Assembly (NCBI GenBank): GCA_007116445.1
Contig: SKIM01000067.1
Coordinates: forward strand, 1 to 14,210
Source of the DNA: Natronohydrobacter sp.
GTDB lineage: Bacteria > Pseudomonadota > Alphaproteobacteria > Rhodobacterales > Rhodobacteraceae
DNA length: 14,210 nucleotides
Direction of reading: 5' to 3'
Of this stretch, positions 12,932 to 14,210 are shown piece after piece. Numbering within the stretch: position 1 is the stretch's first letter; every line of letters starts with the position of its first letter. Below the pieces are notes generated by a model, which did no database searches, was not told where the DNA came from, and saw only the letters and a program-made list of their open reading frames with translations. Position numbers and translations under genes: made by a program.

Positions 12932-14031
12932 CCCCGCACCCCGCGCCGCCGGCTGGCCCAGCCGACCATCACCGCCATCACCGCGAGCCCCAGCCCCACC
13001 GGCACGAAAGCCAGCCCCGCGCGCGCAGCATCGCGCAGCGCCACGCCTGCAGTCGCGTTGCCGACCAGCTGGATCACCGCCAGCGCGACGATCGCCCCCA
13101 GCACCTGCCGCCAGGCGCCCAAGCGGCTGAATTGGCCCAGATACACGGCAGCAAAGCCGATCAGTGCGGTCACCAGCGCCAGAAGCGGCTGCGCATGGCG
13201 CGACATCAGCTCGAAACGCGCTTCGGCCAGCGTCATCCCCATGGCGGCGAAACTGTCTTCATCGCCTGCAAGCAACGCGCGTGTGGGCAATTCGCGCACA
13301 TCCGCGCGCCGCCCGGCGGGCCCGATCAGCCCGCCCATGTCATAGCTCAGCTCATCGAAACTGACCGTGGTCAGCCGCCCCGTGGCCTCGGAATAGATCA
13401 GCGCCACGCCTTCGAGCATGATCAGCACAGGCCCCTGCGGCCCCGGCGCCAGCAGAGCCGAGGCCGCGTTATATTCGATCCGCGTGCCGGGCTGGCGCGT
13501 GTCGGACAGAAAGACATCGATCAACTGGCCCTCTTGCGTCACATCGCGCAGAAACACCACGATCCCGTCGGCCGGTTCCAGAAACTCGCCCGCGCGCAGG
13601 AACCGCGCGGTGATGTTTTCCGCGATCTCGACCTGCCGCTCGGCCAACTGCGCACGCGACAGCGGCATCAGCACATGCATCAGCACCGCCAGCATCAGCG
13701 CGACCAGCAGGCCGAAGACTGCGACAGGCCGCAACAGGCGCAGATAGGACACGCCGATCCCCTGCAGCACCACCATTTCATTGTCGCGCGTCAACCGGAT
13801 CGCGACATAAACGGCGGCAGCGAAAGCCGAAAGCGGCAGCACGATGCGGATCACATTGGGCAGGGTCAGCGCCGAGAGTTCGAGAAACACCCAGAAGCTC
13901 TGCCCGTCCCCGATCAGCGCATCAAAGAGCCGGGCCGCGCGATTGACCCAATAGACCGAGACCAGCACCAGCGAGAAGAACGCAAAGACGGTCAGCAATT
14001 GCGCCAGAAGATATCTGTCAATCCGACTCAC
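12928..14031 (-). CDS. lptF: LPS export ABC transporter permease LptF
   Basis: LptF is the partner permease of LptG in the inner-membrane LptB2FG complex. The 367-residue protein has the same six-helix plan. N-terminal segments lie at about 8-28, 57-79 and 99-120, and a periplasmic jellyroll at about 125-275 (GIVVFLRDVTQEGQLIDVFL, GPVLIMLEGVALIYSEATGR). C-terminal segments lie at about 282-298, 308-326 and 338-358. The coupling helix RLTRDNEMVVLQGIGVSYLR (79-98) carries the conserved Glu. The start is GTG at 14029-14031, with AGGG 7 nt upstream and no better ATG in frame. It is the first gene of the operon; the 179 bp upstream to the window edge hold the promoter region and a tandem hairpin repeat. 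Confidence 0.95.
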   Translation of the reverse strand: MSRIDRYLLAQLLTVFAFFSLVLVSVYWVNRAARLFDALIGDGQSFWVFLELSALTLPNVIRIVLPLSAFAAAVYVAIRLTRDNEMVVLQGIGVSYLRLLRPVAVFGLLVALMLAVLMHVLMPLSRAQLAERQVEIAENITARFLRAGEFLEPADGIVVFLRDVTQEGQLIDVFLSDTRQPGTRIEYNAASALLAPGPQGPVLIMLEGVALIYSEATGRLTTVSFDELSYDMGGLIGPAGRRADVRELPTRALLAGDEDSFAAMGMTLAEARFELMSRHAQPLLALVTALIGFAAVYLGQFSRLGAWRQVLGAIVALAVIQLVGNATAGVALRDAARAGLAFVPVGLGLAVMAVMVGWASRRRGVRG

Positions 14032-14090
14032 GCTGATGCCCTGTCTGAAGTAACCCGAGATTTCTGTTTATCCCGCGCTTGCGCAGAAAG

Positions 14091-14196
14091 AAAGCCGGGG
14101 GGCGCTGCCCCGCCGCCATCGGACTTGACCCGATGGCGCCACAAAAGCCGGGGGGCGCTGCCCCGTCGCCATCGGACTTGACCCGATGGCGCCACA
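14091..14196. repeat. Two tandem 53-bp copies of a double-hairpin element
   Basis: Copies at 14091-14143 and 14144-14196 differ at one base (14113 C, 14166 T). Each carries two stem-loops. In copy 1 these are GGGGC-GCT-GCCCC (14099-14111) and a 9-bp stem CGCCATCGG (14114-14122) with CCGATGGCG (14130-14138) around the loop ACTTGAC. The copy 2 versions lie 53 bp further on, and its second stem is 8 bp plus a T-G wobble or less because of the base change next to the stem. The array lies 60 bp upstream of lptF. Short T-tracts are absent, so bidirectional termination is only a possibility. Confidence 0.85.
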
Positions 14197-14210
14197 ATTG
14201 CGCCCCCCCG

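Noticed and set aside
14061..14089. TTTCTG/CAGAAA inverted repeat upstream of lptF as an operator
   Set aside because: The arms are only 6 bp, separated by 17 nt, with a GCGCTTGCGC palindrome inside. Chance is likely, and I could not place a convincing promoter next to it.
1..14210. A defence island, mobile element, CRISPR array or biosynthetic cluster
   Set aside because: All large genes are recognisable housekeeping or common regulatory families. I saw no integrase, transposase, regularly spaced repeats or clustered unknown genes.

Overview
The window is a stretch of GC-rich alphaproteobacterial chromosome. Protein style, gene content and intergenic hairpin repeats point to the Rhodobacteraceae (Rhodobacter/Roseobacter group), but this is inference from what I recognise, without a database search. 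Almost everything is core housekeeping. There is no sign of phage, IS elements, CRISPR, toxin-antitoxin or a defence island, and no tRNA or rRNA gene.

Layout, left to right. Positions 1-67 hold the first 22 codons of an unidentified minus-strand gene, followed by a stand-alone TfoX C-terminal-domain protein (71-409, minus). Positions 410-826 contain a predicted 51-residue small gene (538-693, minus) with its own promoter-like sequence. A long hairpin plus a run of five T (735-815, minus) looks like the serS terminator. Seryl-tRNA synthetase (827-2119, minus) is divergent from a Ppx/GppA phosphatase (2298-3902, plus). A 20-bp perfect dyad overlaps the predicted -35 box of the phosphatase promoter. 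The phosphatase 3' end overlaps, tail to tail, a minus-strand run of three genes: a GNAT acetyltransferase (5023-5523), a TerB + J-domain protein (4295-4978) and a small exported protein (3872-4234).

Positions 5524-5654 hold two strong hairpins and a probable dispersed repeat downstream of a class II DAHP synthase (5655-7022, minus), the entry enzyme of the shikimate pathway. Divergent from it is a GlxA-type AraC regulator (7191-8201, plus). A GACAAAA/TTTTGTC inverted repeat lies just before the regulator's start.

The right third is the outer-membrane biogenesis operon lptF-lptG-lptD-surA (14031 to 8252, minus). The first three genes are joined by 4-nt stop/start overlaps. LptF and LptG are the membrane subunits of the LPS-export ABC transporter, LptD is the outer-membrane LPS translocon, and SurA is the periplasmic chaperone for outer-membrane barrel proteins such as LptD. 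The operon ends at surA against the convergent regulator, with a hexanucleotide tandem repeat at the junction. Upstream of lptF the window ends in two tandem 53-bp copies of a double-hairpin element.

I do not see a previously undescribed multi-gene system here. The most checkable novelties are the small gene, the two candidate operators, and the hairpin and tandem repeats.
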